A DNA stretch of 64,000 bases, taken from assembly GCA_022925895.1 (NCBI GenBank), contig JAKSYS010000073.1, forward strand, positions 1 to 64,000, in the 5' to 3' direction. The DNA is from Fragilaria crotonensis. Taxonomy: Eukaryota > Bacillariophyta > Fragilariophyceae > Fragilariales > Fragilariaceae. Position 1 is the first letter of the stretch. Each line of letters opens with the position of its first letter. Shown here one piece after another: positions 33,495-43,377 of this stretch. Both the position numbers and the translations under genes were made by a program. The notes beneath the pieces are model-generated. The model searched no databases and was not told the DNA's origin. It saw only the letters and a list, made by a program, of their open reading frames with translations.

Positions 33495-35189
33495 ATGAAT
33501 GCTTCCATTGGAAACTCTCGTGAATCCGGCGACGGGCCCGCGGGCAACGAGGATGCTGATGACATCGACGATGGCACAATCTGTATTGCTTGTGAACGAA
33601 AAAGAACAGGTGGAAGGCCGTATAAACACGGGCACGCTTCTTTTTGTGAGAAGTCAATCTATTATGGGCTCAGCGAGGAGCAAATATCTTCTTTAAAGGA
33701 AGAACGTTCCAACAAGCTAAAAGATACCAAGGAAAACATTCTTCGGCGAATGGGACTGTCAGCAAAAGATAGTGAACTGAGGTTTCCTCCGATTTCATCT
33801 GAATACCCGAAGGTTTGTGATATCCCAGCAAGTCTTGCCTCAAGACATCTATCTGCTCTCGTCGGTGCGAACGATGCAAATTCAGCGAAGGCGCCAAAGG
33901 CCGTTACAATAATCCTGAGGTATCTGCACATGTTGGCTCCGACTTTAACAAAGGGGACCAACGACGTTATAGAACACGAAGATAACATCCGAAAGTTGGA
34001 ATTCTTTCGCGAAGTCTTCCCTAGGGGTTCATTGTGCTTCACGGTTCCGAAGGAGGACCCGGGCCTCGTCCCAAATCCAGATTACCGCATTGCAGAGGGG
34101 TGCAACCTATTCCTGGTTAGATGGGAGCTCCAGACAAAAGAATCTATAAGATGTCCATGCTGTGCGGATGGTAAGTTGATCTACAAAAAGACGTCCTTTG
34201 CACGATCGGCAGTCAAACCAATCCTCGATGTCGATGGGAAGCTAGCGTGGGCTGTCGGATCGAGCTACAAGTGTGACAAATGTGATATCAATCTACACGC
34301 CACAGATCCAGAGTTGTTGCAGACCCTCCCTATATGGATGCAACAAGCCTATCCCGTGGATAGCTCGTGGATTAATACAGTCAAGACTTTCCAAATTGGC
34401 CGGCGACTGGGGGCGCTGATAGAAACCCTTTTCACGGCCGAATTAGGCTGTGACGGTCATTTTATTGCATATTTTCTTCGCAAGCTGTACGAAAAGCGAT
34501 ATGGAACTGATTTTAAATTGTTGGTCGAAGCCTTCGAGATGCACGGCCAGTCCGGTCCAACAAGAGACGAGTGGACAATAGAGAACTGGTCTGGGGAATT
34601 CGTGTTTCCAGTGGGAAGCTACTTTCAAGAAACATTCGAATTCTCCAGGAAGGATGAACATGGAGATGATGTGAAGAAATCCGCATCAAAGCCACGACCG
34701 GCCTCTCCACTAGGGAATCGCGCAGCTTCAACTGTAGGACATCCGTCATTGCAGAGAAGCCCTAGAGCGGAGGTACTGGGGGCGGAGCCAACAACTCCGC
34801 GCAAACGAGCACCCCTACCTGAGGACTTTGCTGGGCATCACTCCAAGCAACCACGGGGAGGGCATTCTGGTCTACATGTCGCTCATCTTCCACCTGAGCC
34901 TCCGATTTCGGCGCCTCTGCCTATTTTCGTTCATGGTCGAGGTCCGATGAGCCCTGGAGCTCCTAGGAGTCCTCACACGCCACCCGTTTATGGGGGACAT
35001 CAATGGCCAGGATACGGTCCCGGTCCCCCCTTTCCCATGCACTATTCACCGCCACCGCAGTATCACCCTGGTTACAGCTTCCCTGTTCAGGCTCCACCAC
35101 GAATTCCTGCAGGTGTCCCGGCTCCAGCACCATCACCGGCGTCGCGTGAAGACCCCCAGAGGAGCAAAGGGGACGATAGCAGAACGTAA
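33495..35189 (+). CDS. Cysteine-rich zinc-ribbon-like protein with Pro-rich tail
   Basis: 564 residues, single exon, function not recognised with confidence. An N-terminal CIAC plus H/C cluster (about residues 30-52) looks like a small zinc site. The central part has CPCC (about residue 220) and CDKC (about 258) with FXXXPI and ATDPELLQTLP between and after, resembling the DUF6729 type of zinc-binding domain found in many eukaryotes and often beside transposon or HMG-box proteins. The C-terminal 170 residues are Pro/Gly/His-rich and disordered. There is no signal peptide or membrane segment. It may bind nucleic acid, but that is inference from the zinc sites only. Convergent with the AC19 gene, 240 bp away. 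Confidence 0.68.
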   Translation: MNASIGNSRESGDGPAGNEDADDIDDGTICIACERKRTGGRPYKHGHASFCEKSIYYGLSEEQISSLKEERSNKLKDTKENILRRMGLSAKDSELRFPPISSEYPKVCDIPASLASRHLSALVGANDANSAKAPKAVTIILRYLHMLAPTLTKGTNDVIEHEDNIRKLEFFREVFPRGSLCFTVPKEDPGLVPNPDYRIAEGCNLFLVRWELQTKESIRCPCCADGKLIYKKTSFARSAVKPILDVDGKLAWAVGSSYKCDKCDINLHATDPELLQTLPIWMQQAYPVDSSWINTVKTFQIGRRLGALIETLFTAELGCDGHFIAYFLRKLYEKRYGTDFKLLVEAFEMHGQSGPTRDEWTIENWSGEFVFPVGSYFQETFEFSRKDEHGDDVKKSASKPRPASPLGNRAASTVGHPSLQRSPRAEVLGAEPTTPRKRAPLPEDFAGHHSKQPRGGHSGLHVAHLPPEPPISAPLPIFVHGRGPMSPGAPRSPHTPPVYGGHQWPGYGPGPPFPMHYSPPPQYHPGYSFPVQAPPRIPAGVPAPAPSPASREDPQRSKGDDSRT

Positions 35190-35428
35190 CTTCATTGGGA
35201 TCGTGTTCGTTCGCTATGTGTTACTTTATAAGTTGTAGTATTATTGAAAGGGACCTGGACTGTGTTAAAAGTGAGCTTTTGTATCTAGTAATCATACCGG
35301 TAAACGGAGTAGTCAAAGTTCAGATCGAGGAACTGTGCGGTAAAATCTTCTTGTCGTCAAATCTGCGGAATACCGGTACAGTACAAGCATGATAGTATGT
35401 CCAATGAATAGGCTAACGGTGCTTGTAC

Positions 35429-35848
35429 TCACTCCTTGCCGTCGTCCGAGGCATCCTCTTCCTCATCTCGTCTGGCTTCTTCTAGCAACCGTTCTTCATT
35501 CCTCAGTCGATCTTCCTTAGTTTCCGGTAGAATAGCTTCCAATTGATCAATCACATACTGGCACTGTTCGCTTAGAGTATTGCAGGCCTCTTGCAGCGAA
35601 CGAACTGCCAACTTCCGTCCCTGCGGTTTCGGGATGGTTTGGACCCGAATCTGCACAACAGGTTCCGACGGATGCGGCACCGAATAACCGGCAAACTCTA
35701 CATTCGACGCGTCATTCATCAGGATGTGACGAAGGGCGTTGGCAAGGGTGTGGTCCTCATCGCCGATGCAGAAGGTGCTGGCACCTCCTTCACCACGGAC
35801 TTCCAGTTGAAATTTGGCAACTGGATTTCTTACTTCATTGACTGACAT
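35429..35848 (-). CDS. RPAC2: RNA polymerase I and III subunit AC19 (RPAC2/POLR1D)
   Basis: Shared assembly subunit of RNA polymerases I and III, partner of AC40, equivalent to the bacterial alpha N-terminal domain. 139 residues, single exon. The alpha-like dimerisation motif is clear: DEDHTLANALRHILM, then VEFAGYSVPHPSEPVVQIRVQT, which is diagnostic of AC19 rather than RPB11. The C-terminus is a charged Glu/Asp/Arg tail. The length fits the family (about 130-145). The ATG directly precedes the conserved domain. Confidence 0.95.
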   Translation of the reverse strand: MSVNEVRNPVAKFQLEVRGEGGASTFCIGDEDHTLANALRHILMNDASNVEFAGYSVPHPSEPVVQIRVQTIPKPQGRKLAVRSLQEACNTLSEQCQYVIDQLEAILPETKEDRLRNEERLLEEARRDEEEDASDDGKE

Positions 35849-36392
35849 TGTTTATATATGCTTTCGAGAGTGATTGTTCCGGTGAACGGAGTGTCCCTCA
35901 ACAGGTATCTCGACTCTCGACAGATTATGATACAACCACAGATTTCACTGAACTCATCCCTCGAATCATCAAATGCAAAGCGGGTCGATGCTCTCGAAAA
36001 GATGATTGGTTTGAATTGGCCTACGCCGGATTCCGGTAAATCTACGGAGTACGGAGTACTGGAGTACAAATATCATAGGACCTGATACCGGTTGCTCTGG
36101 CGTGGTATTCCACGATGCACGCAGAGAACTATCGTACTGGATACTGAATCACCTTCTACGGTAGGCAACTTCTACTGTATGCAGATATATGAGTTACTAG
36201 TGACTACTTTGAGTACTCCGTATATAGTGTACATACAGGTATAGGTAGTTCCTTCATTACTGGCATCAACGCGCAGAGCACGTCCGTACCAGGTACTTGT
36301 ACCTGGTACTGTACATAATCGAAGGATAGCATGTACCCTTCGGACTTCGGACTATCGTAACGAGGCAATATAGCACGATGATCTATTGTAGT
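35849..36392. other. Spacer upstream of AC19 and downstream of the kinase-epimerase
   Basis: About 540 bp, rich in GTACTGGAGTAC and CCGGTA words, particularly 36040-36310. No gene is supported. The left part should contain the AC19 promoter. Confidence 0.45.
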
Positions 36393-38786
36393 CTACTCAT
36401 CAGAGCGCAAACTTGCCATAGGATCGGATCTCAGAAGGTCATTCATTCCTCCCTCCACGCCCTGTTGGTGCTGAAAGAGAAACGTTCCTGCAACTAGGAT
36501 GTCAGAACCGGCCTCGATAGCAAGGACAGCCGTTTCGGAGTTAAGCCCGCCATCTACCATGATTCGGAAAGCACGGGAGCCTCTCCATAATGCGAGTTGG
36601 CGCACTTTAACAAGTGCCGAATGCTGAAACGACTGACCACCAAAGCCAGGACGGACAGCAAGGACATCCACCGTGTCCACCAAACCAGATGACAGCAGCG
36701 GGAATAAGTCGTCAACCGGCGTTTCAGGATTGATTGATACACCACACTTCATTCCAGCGTCAACAATCCCATGGACGAGAGCAAAAGCTTCCTCAGGAGA
36801 TTTCATCGCTTCCAATTGAAAGATGAAACGGGACGCCCCAGCATCTGCCATTGGTTTCACGAATCGTAGTGGCCGATCGACACACACGTGCAAATCCAAA
36901 ATAACGTCTTCATATTTCGATCGAATGTCCTGCACCATCTTTGGACCGAACGTAAATGCATGTGGGGAATCAAGGTAGACCCCATCAAATATATCAACAT
37001 GCAAGTGCATGGAACCGGCGTCAATGCATTTTTGGACCTCTTCTGCCATGTGGGTCCAATCACACGCCAGCAACGAGGGCGAGATGACGACCTTACCAGT
37101 GGACACAGAGTGAACATTTCCTTCAGTTTCTCCTGCAGCGGAAGCAGCGCCTCCTCGGAGACTGGCGATCGCATGCGCCACCGGTCGCGCAGCAGTACTG
37201 ACTTTTGAATAAACTTGATCGTACAAATCGTTGTAAATCCCGTGCAATTCTGGATTCGGTTCCACTCGCTGCTGGATCCGCACCATGTTCGCCACTGCCG
37301 TATCGACAGAGTCGTGAATCCCCGCACCAACGGCTGCTAAAATGGCACATCCCAAAAGTGGTGCATCTGAATTTTCACACACGAGCACGCGCTTGCCAGT
37401 AACGTCGGCATGAAGCTGCAACCACAATGGCGACCGAGTCGATCCACCAGCCATTATGATTTCCCGGCAAGAGTGACCAGCTTCTTCAAGACCTTCAATG
37501 CACGCCCGTGTGCCGAAACACACAGCTTCGAGACAGGCCCGCCATACGTGCGCCTGTGTGTGGCTCAATGTCAAACCGAGGAAAGCACCTCGCGCCAATG
37601 GATCCGTCACAGGCGTCCGACTTCCTTGAAAGGTCTCAAGCGCGACCAAACCATCACATCCAGGAGGAATTTTCGCCGCGTCATCATCAAGGGATCTATA
37701 GGATTGCCCTGTAGCACCAAACAAGATGTTCTTGGCCCATCGCATGATTGATCCTGTACTACTCTGTCCTCCTTCGGCAAAGTTCAAATGCGACAGGGGA
37801 GCGCCCTTGTAAGCGCCCCAGATTCCCTTACTGTTGAGGGGTTCAGAAGACACGACGCAGTGCAAATGCGACGACCCGGTAATGAGACACATTTGTCCTG
37901 GTTTGACACAGCCGTTGCCAACCATGCCGACAAATGCGTCCGGTCCACCTTGAATCACAGGCAAATCGCGCGGTAGATTCAGATGCTCAGCTGCGTCCTT
38001 GGATAACTCACCGACTTTAGTACCCATAGCATGGCACGTGGCGGGCAACTTGTCGGCTAATTCTGGCATGCCAATTCTTTGATATAGAGACAAAGGTCGT
38101 CCCTCGCCAGCCTGCAGACAGGCTACTCCATCCCAATGCCATCTAGCCGCTGCATTGCAGGAACTGGCGCACATCTTGCCTGTCATTTTGTAGTTGATAT
38201 AGTCTTGATATTCACATATATAACGGGCCTGATTGTAAGTATTTGGCTCCTTTTGTTTTAGCCAAAGAGCTTTTGGCGTCATCCATTCGGCTGACAACGG
38301 TCCGTCGCCCCCGGCGTTCACCAGAAGAGCTGGATCACCTCGTGCCGTTTCCAAGATTTCTCGACATTGCGCTGCGGATCGTTGATCCATCCACAACAAG
38401 CAGGGACGCAGTGGTGCACACGTTGCATCTAGCGCGACGACAGAACAGCATGTCGTATCCACACAAATGGCCTTTATCTCATGTCCCTCTCCCTTAGTGG
38501 ACTCTTCCAAACTTGCCACAGCCCCTCGTACGGCATCTCTCATGCATTTCCACCAGTCAGTTGGCGATTGCTCCGCCCATCCGGGGTGGGGATGTGTTGT
38601 GGGATAGGGGACAGCACAGGAAGATCCAACCACTTGTCCGTTTTGGGCATTGAAACAGCATGCTCGGATGGATTCTGTACCTCCGTCAACCCCGATGACA
38701 ACTTGGACCGATGGTGACGATGATGTAGCTTCCACAATGAAAGAAAAAAGGACGACAGAAAGAATGATCCAGAGTGCTCCCATCAT
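36393..38786 (-). CDS. FGGY carbohydrate kinase fused to ribulose-phosphate 3-epimerase
   Basis: 797 residues, single exon. Residues about 27-545 are an FGGY-family sugar kinase: phosphate-binding GVDGGTESIRA, LLWMDQRS, QGGPDAFVGMVG, and the C-terminal AGGSTRSPLWLQLHADVTGK signature. After a short linker, residues about 575-795 are a complete ribulose-5-phosphate 3-epimerase barrel: SPSLLACDW, HVDIFDG, LHVCVDRP, RPGFGGQSF and VDGGLN. The metal and acid-base residues (His and Asp of HVD, His of LHV, Asp of VDGG) are present. The related plant and yeast FGGY kinases act on D-ribulose, so the fusion would turn D-ribulose into Ru5P and then Xu5P; the substrate is inference. The start chosen (MMGALWIILSVVLF) is a hydrophobic, signal-peptide-like leader; an open frame extends 66 codons further. 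No ASAFAP-type plastid motif follows. Divergent from RPF1. Confidence 0.9.
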   Translation of the reverse strand: MMGALWIILSVVLFSFIVEATSSSPSVQVVIGVDGGTESIRACCFNAQNGQVVGSSCAVPYPTTHPHPGWAEQSPTDWWKCMRDAVRGAVASLEESTKGEGHEIKAICVDTTCCSVVALDATCAPLRPCLLWMDQRSAAQCREILETARGDPALLVNAGGDGPLSAEWMTPKALWLKQKEPNTYNQARYICEYQDYINYKMTGKMCASSCNAAARWHWDGVACLQAGEGRPLSLYQRIGMPELADKLPATCHAMGTKVGELSKDAAEHLNLPRDLPVIQGGPDAFVGMVGNGCVKPGQMCLITGSSHLHCVVSSEPLNSKGIWGAYKGAPLSHLNFAEGGQSSTGSIMRWAKNILFGATGQSYRSLDDDAAKIPPGCDGLVALETFQGSRTPVTDPLARGAFLGLTLSHTQAHVWRACLEAVCFGTRACIEGLEEAGHSCREIIMAGGSTRSPLWLQLHADVTGKRVLVCENSDAPLLGCAILAAVGAGIHDSVDTAVANMVRIQQRVEPNPELHGIYNDLYDQVYSKVSTAARPVAHAIASLRGGAASAAGETEGNVHSVSTGKVVISPSLLACDWTHMAEEVQKCIDAGSMHLHVDIFDGVYLDSPHAFTFGPKMVQDIRSKYEDVILDLHVCVDRPLRFVKPMADAGASRFIFQLEAMKSPEEAFALVHGIVDAGMKCGVSINPETPVDDLFPLLSSGLVDTVDVLAVRPGFGGQSFQHSALVKVRQLALWRGSRAFRIMVDGGLNSETAVLAIEAGSDILVAGTFLFQHQQGVEGGMNDLLRSDPMASLRSDE

Positions 38787-39224
38787 GGTGATTGGATACG
38801 AGACTCTCATGTCATGCGTCACATCTGTCAAGTTCACTTGTACTGGCGCTCTACCGGTAGTATGATAGGTGCCACTTGCAACTACTGATAGATGCTCTAC
38901 AGTAGCGTTGGACATGGGGACGAGCATGTTTACATACTGCACAATAATACTGGTACTTGCAAGTACTGGTATGTACGCGGCCACATCGCAATATCAAAAT
39001 TCGTACATACGTGTCTTGTACTACACCTGGTATTGGGGGTACTGTCTACTGTACTGTTCCTTACTTCCGCAGCCCGCAGCCAGTCAATTCGCGAGATCGT
39101 GTGTGCCACCTTTCGAATCAGGAAATTTTACGACGAAAATCCACACCTATACCTTGCTGCGCAGGATACAGCCCAACACTCCTCGACATCCCAACCAGAG
39201 TGACAACCTTGCTACAAAGTCACC
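38787..39224. other. Divergent promoter region kinase-epimerase / RPF1
   Basis: About 440 bp, with GTAC-rich sequence at 38925-39050 and a CTACCGGTAG palindrome near 38850. No gene is supported. Confidence 0.45.
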
Positions 39225-40253
39225 ATGACAAACAAGAAGAAACCAGATGCGTCGCTCAAGGGCAAAAAGCCGTCGAATCGGGCTGCGGCAACCATCAAGC
39301 CGACCTCGAAAAACCCGACGCACATTCGAAATAAGATGAAGCGCAGTGAAATGTACAGCAAGTACTTGATGGAGCGCAGTGCTCGTAAGAAAGAGGAGCG
39401 CAAGACTCGTGAACGGGAGGCTGAAGCTCTTGGAGAGAGAGTCGTCAAGCAGAAGCCCAAGACGTTGGACAATACCAGAGAACTGGAAGCGACCATGGTT
39501 AAAGCGAACGACGAGGAGGTGGAAGCAGACCACGAAGATGATGAATTTAGTCCCTACTTTCAAGACACTCTTCGCCCCAAAATTCTTGTCACAACGCGAC
39601 CCCGACCTTCACAAAACGTATTTTTTATGATTGCTGATTTGCAAAATCTCATACCGTCACTGCACTTTTATCCTCGCAAAACCTATTCCTTGAAAGATAT
39701 TTGTCAGTTTGCCTCCAACCGCGACTTTACTCATCTCATGGTGTTGGGTGAACGACACAAACAATGCAACGGCATGACAATTAGTCATTTGAAACGGACG
39801 GATGGCCATATAACTGCAGGGCCCACGGCATTTTTCCAAGTCAGCAATGTGGTGACATCCCAAAATCTACCTCAACACGGGACTCCAACGAATCACATTC
39901 CAGAACTCAATTTGCATGGCTTCGGGACACGCCTGGGACAACGCGTGGGGCGCTTCCTCGGGTCACTCTTTCCACACAATGCCGAGTTTCAAGGCCGTCA
40001 GGTCGTCACCTTTCACAATCAACGTGATTTCATTTTCATCCGCCATCATCGATACATTTTCTATGAAGGCAAGTCAATCATAAAGAAGGAGGAGGATCCA
40101 AAGACACGAGCACGACTTCAAGAATTAGGCCCGCGATTTACGCTCAAACTGAAATGGATGCAAGAAGGAACGTTTGATACTCAATTCGGGGAATACGAAT
40201 GGTTCCATAAGCGCAAGGAGATGGACACAACCAGAAGACGATTTCATCTGTAA
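39225..40253 (+). CDS. RPF1: RPF1, Brix-domain ribosome production factor 1
   Basis: Nucleolar assembly factor for the 60S subunit, needed for pre-rRNA processing. 342 residues, single exon. The N-terminus is very basic and coiled coil-like (IRNKMKRSEMYSKYLMERS), then comes a Brix domain beginning PKILVTTRPRPS and including FTHLMVLGERHK and GHITAGPTAFFQVSN. The ending GEYEWFHKRKEMDTTRRRFHL is the RPF1-specific C-terminus and separates it from the related IMP4, BRX1 and SSF1. Length matches yeast and human proteins. The start is the ATG of MTNKKKPD. Confidence 0.96.
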   Translation: MTNKKKPDASLKGKKPSNRAAATIKPTSKNPTHIRNKMKRSEMYSKYLMERSARKKEERKTREREAEALGERVVKQKPKTLDNTRELEATMVKANDEEVEADHEDDEFSPYFQDTLRPKILVTTRPRPSQNVFFMIADLQNLIPSLHFYPRKTYSLKDICQFASNRDFTHLMVLGERHKQCNGMTISHLKRTDGHITAGPTAFFQVSNVVTSQNLPQHGTPTNHIPELNLHGFGTRLGQRVGRFLGSLFPHNAEFQGRQVVTFHNQRDFIFIRHHRYIFYEGKSIIKKEEDPKTRARLQELGPRFTLKLKWMQEGTFDTQFGEYEWFHKRKEMDTTRRRFHL

Positions 40254-40650
40254 GAGTATTACTGAATTTTCACTGCTTATGCTCGAAGCACTATAGTATG
40301 TCATAGTATTGCCTCCATTGCACATGAACAAGGCATTATTCTTTGAACCCCCTGTGACCGAATCCGACGTCGCTGAGTTCTTTCGTAATCGTACAAGTTG
40401 ACACTGTAGATTCAAACGTTTGTTGAGATCACAATGGGCTTCTTGAACTCTATTTATACAATCGCGTCAGAAAAAAGGAAAAAATCGCTTGTGACTGGAA
40501 CTGACCAATAATTTCGATTTACTATTCATTGCTTAGGTTAGTTCAAGTATGAAAGCTTACCTCACATTAAGAGAAATCATTCTCCAACTACTAATCGAGG
40601 GGGTGGGTTCGCCGCAGGCACATTGTTATCAGCGTCCCCAGACAGCTTTG
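40254..40650. other. Convergent spacer between RPF1 and the hydrolase
   Basis: About 400 bp of AT-rich sequence containing the 3' ends of two convergent genes. No gene is supported. Confidence 0.45.
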
Positions 40651-41710
40651 TCAGTCCATGTGTGCCACCGCTGCCATGGAGAACGCTTTCTCAAAATCTT
40701 GGTAGTTTTCCAACATGAGGAGATGCCCGGCCTTGGGTACACGATATACGTCCACATCATTCCGACGCTTCTTAACTTGCCCAGCGCTAGAATCCATCCA
40801 ATCAGTCTCTCCATAGAAAGGTAATATTCTTGACTTTCAGATTTGGAATGCGATGGACGGTAGGTTCCTTGGCAAAGGCCAGGGGGGACAGTAGGCGTTG
40901 AACCGCGTATTCACCACTGGCCGCAGACGTCATATTGTAGTACAGATAATTGGTGAGGGCCCTTTGTTCCATGGGATCGTCTATCGCTGGCAACCGCTGT
41001 TCCACATATTGCTGGACGTATCCCTTGCCCCTCCCTTCGGGTAGAGATCGAACCACAGAGCATGGCGTAAAGTCCCAGTGAAAGAGAAAACTTGCCAAGC
41101 GCGAACCCCACGTCAGTTGGCGTGTTTCGCGGTTCACATCGACTGGCACACCAACAGGTGATATGAGGATGAGGCGATCCACTCGTTCTGGATATCGTTC
41201 ACAGTAGGCAACACTCAGATATCCACCCATGGAATGTCCAGCTAGAACCATCCGTTCGATTTGATTAGCTTCTCGCCACGCCTCGAGGGACTCGACGAAC
41301 ACGTTCTCGGCAGCTTGAACCGAATTATCAAGCGGGTTGAATGCTGGTCGAGAGGATAATCCCCAACCCAAGAAATCAAGAGAGTACACGGTTGTAAAGA
41401 ACTTTGTGAGCCCGACTAGATTTCGATAGTAATACAATGCCCCATTCATGTAGCCATGAAGTAGCACAAGCGGATATTTGGAGAGCTTTTGGTGGTCGTC
41501 GAGTGCATCCAATCTGACTCCATGAATAACAAGATGTTCTTCCTTGAGACCTTTCAACGGTACAGCTGAGGAAGGAATATTCGTGTCAATAAGTTGCATT
41601 CGATACGTGTCAGGCGATCGATTACCAAATCGAGCAGCAAGTTTGAACAGCGCGGCTTCGGCTTCCTTTAGATTTTCTCTTGCGTATGCAGCTGCGCCAA
41701 AGAATACCAT
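40651..41710 (-). CDS. ABHD4/ABHD5-like alpha/beta hydrolase
   Basis: Lipid hydrolase or acyltransferase of the CGI-58 family. The oxyanion region (PLVLLHGYMNG), strand-loop DFLGWGLSSRP, nucleophile elbow GHSMGG (catalytic Ser) and LILISPVGVP are all present. The Ser makes it closer to ABHD4 than to ABHD5, which lacks it. The frame breaks near 40820: the conserved YGETDWMD and the catalytic-His segment (RVPKAGHLLMLENYQDF) continue in another frame to a stop at 40651-40653. This fits one extra or two missing bases, or an unrecognised splice; I see no convincing GT-AG pair. The HX4D acyltransferase motif of CGI-58 is HLLMLEN here, so not conserved. The start is the first ATG, without a signal peptide. 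Confidence 0.8.
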
Positions 41711-41965
41711 GGTAGCGTTTGCAATGCTGGGTTTGGCTTATACTCCAAGAAGCAAGGATGATGTGTTCTATGCCAAATGTGGTTTTCTGGTTTTCCCTGT
41801 CCTCGGGTTTCTTTCGTCGTTCCGTGGCAGTCCGATGGCCAGGTCCTTTCTTCGCTGTTCTCACAGAAAAAATGAGGGTGAACTTGCATCGTACAATTAG
41901 ACTGTACCAGTACCAGTATAAACAAGATGTCAAACGAGAAACAGGATACACACTCTACGGTACAA

Positions 41966-43175
41966 GTAGTCTACAGGAAGGTCCGGCCCATGCACGTTCC
42001 AGCCGTACCGTTAGGGGCAGTTGAGTTTGCGCGCCAGCCTTGCTCCGATTTGCATGATGCGAGAATTTTAGCAATGGTAATGATCCATCCGAGCCGGCAA
42101 GGTTGCTGCATCGTAAGCAAATTTTTCTTGACAGTAAGCAAAATCAGTAAGCAAATTATGCCGGTAAGCAAATTTTGTAAGCAAATTTTTTCTGTAAGCA
42201 AATTTGATTTTCGTAAGCAAATTCTTCTTTGCTGTAAGTAAATTCTATTTAGGTGTTTGAAAATTGGTATGTTTTTATGTAGAAAAGACAGTCCCCGTAA
42301 GCAAATTTAATCTCCCAGTAAGCAAATTTTGTAAGCAAATTTCTGCTTACAATAGATTTGCTTATGGTAAGCAAATTCCGTAAGCAATTTCATTCCGTAA
42401 GCAATTTTTTTTTCTCTGTAAGCAAATTTTCTTACAGACGTCAGCCGTGTCACCACCACGCCAGCACATCCAATTTTGCGCCAGCCAGACATCGATCGGA
42501 ACTTGTTTCCCTCCCGGCGGGCGCGCATACTTCCTTTATTCAGGACTTCGCCCGTATTGCCGGACCTTCCAGGAAGGTCCGGCCCATGCACGTTCCAGCC
42601 GTACCGTTAGGGGCAGTTGAGTTTGCGCGCCAGCCTTGCTCCGATTTGCATGATGCGAGAATTTTAGCAATCGTAATGATCCATCCGAGCCGGCAAGGTT
42701 GCTGCATCGTAAGCAAATTTTTCTTGACAGTAAGCAAAATCAGTAAGCAAATTATGCCGGTAAGCAAATTTGTAAGCAAATTTTTTCTGTAAGCAAATTT
42801 GATTTTCGTAAGCAAATTCTTCTTTGCTGTAAGTAAATTCTATTTAGGTGTTTGAAAATTGGTATGTTTTTACGTAGAAAAGACAGTCCCCGTAAGCAAA
42901 TTTAATCTCCCAGTAAGCAAATTTTGTAAGCAAATTTCTGCTTACAATAGATTTGCTTATGGTAAGCAAATTCCGTCAGCAATTTCATTCCGTAAGCAAT
43001 TTTTCTTTCGCTGTAAGCAAATTTTCTTACAGACGTCAGCCGTGTCACCACCACGCCGGCACATCCAATTTTGTGCCAGCACGACATAGATCGGAACTTG
43101 TTTCCCTCCCGGCGGGCGCGCATACTTCCTTTATTCAGGACTTCGCCCGTATTGCCGGACCTTCCAGCAGACTAC
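41966..43175. mobile_element. Head-to-tail dimer of a 0.6-kb Mutator-like inverted-repeat element
   Basis: Two nearly identical units (41975-42571 and 42571-43166, period about 596) each start GGAAGGTCCGGC and end GCCGGACCTTCC, a perfect 12-bp terminal inverted repeat. Where the units meet (about 42559-42583) this makes a perfect palindrome with one central A. The outer flanks GTAGTCTAC (41966-41974) and GCAGACTAC (43167-43175) agree at 7 of 9 positions, compatible with an old 9-bp target duplication. The inside is a satellite-like array plus a CGGCGGGCGCG block. No transposase. Confidence 0.8.
42105..43035 (+). repeat. Satellite arrays, GTAAGCAAATT unit
   Basis: The word GTAAGCAAATT(T) recurs at irregular spacing in both units of the dimer (about 42112-42435 and 42710-43030). 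It is the counterpart of GTCAGCAGATT at the left edge of the window, with A instead of C and A instead of G throughout. Open frames read through these arrays are not genes. Confidence 0.88.
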
Positions 43176-43377
43176 AGACAGAGACGAGAATTTCTGAAAA
43201 CATCAAACCCATGGGTACCCACGTAAAGTTATACGCTCACGGAAGTACCAGCCCAAACCCACCCAGAACCCATACGATCTACCAAGACCTACCCAAACCG
43301 AGTAGCCAGTACTGGAGTACATGGGTCTACTACTACCGGTAGCAAACATCTACTGTCATTTTTTGCTATGATTTGCC

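Noticed and set aside
42559-42583. Transcription terminator hairpin or Helitron 3' hairpin
   Set aside because: The palindrome is the junction of two terminal inverted repeats, and no CTRR end or helicase is present.
42358-43342. Several 70-140 codon frames in the tandem dimer
   Set aside because: They read through GTAAGCAAATT arrays and occur identically in both units because the DNA is duplicated.
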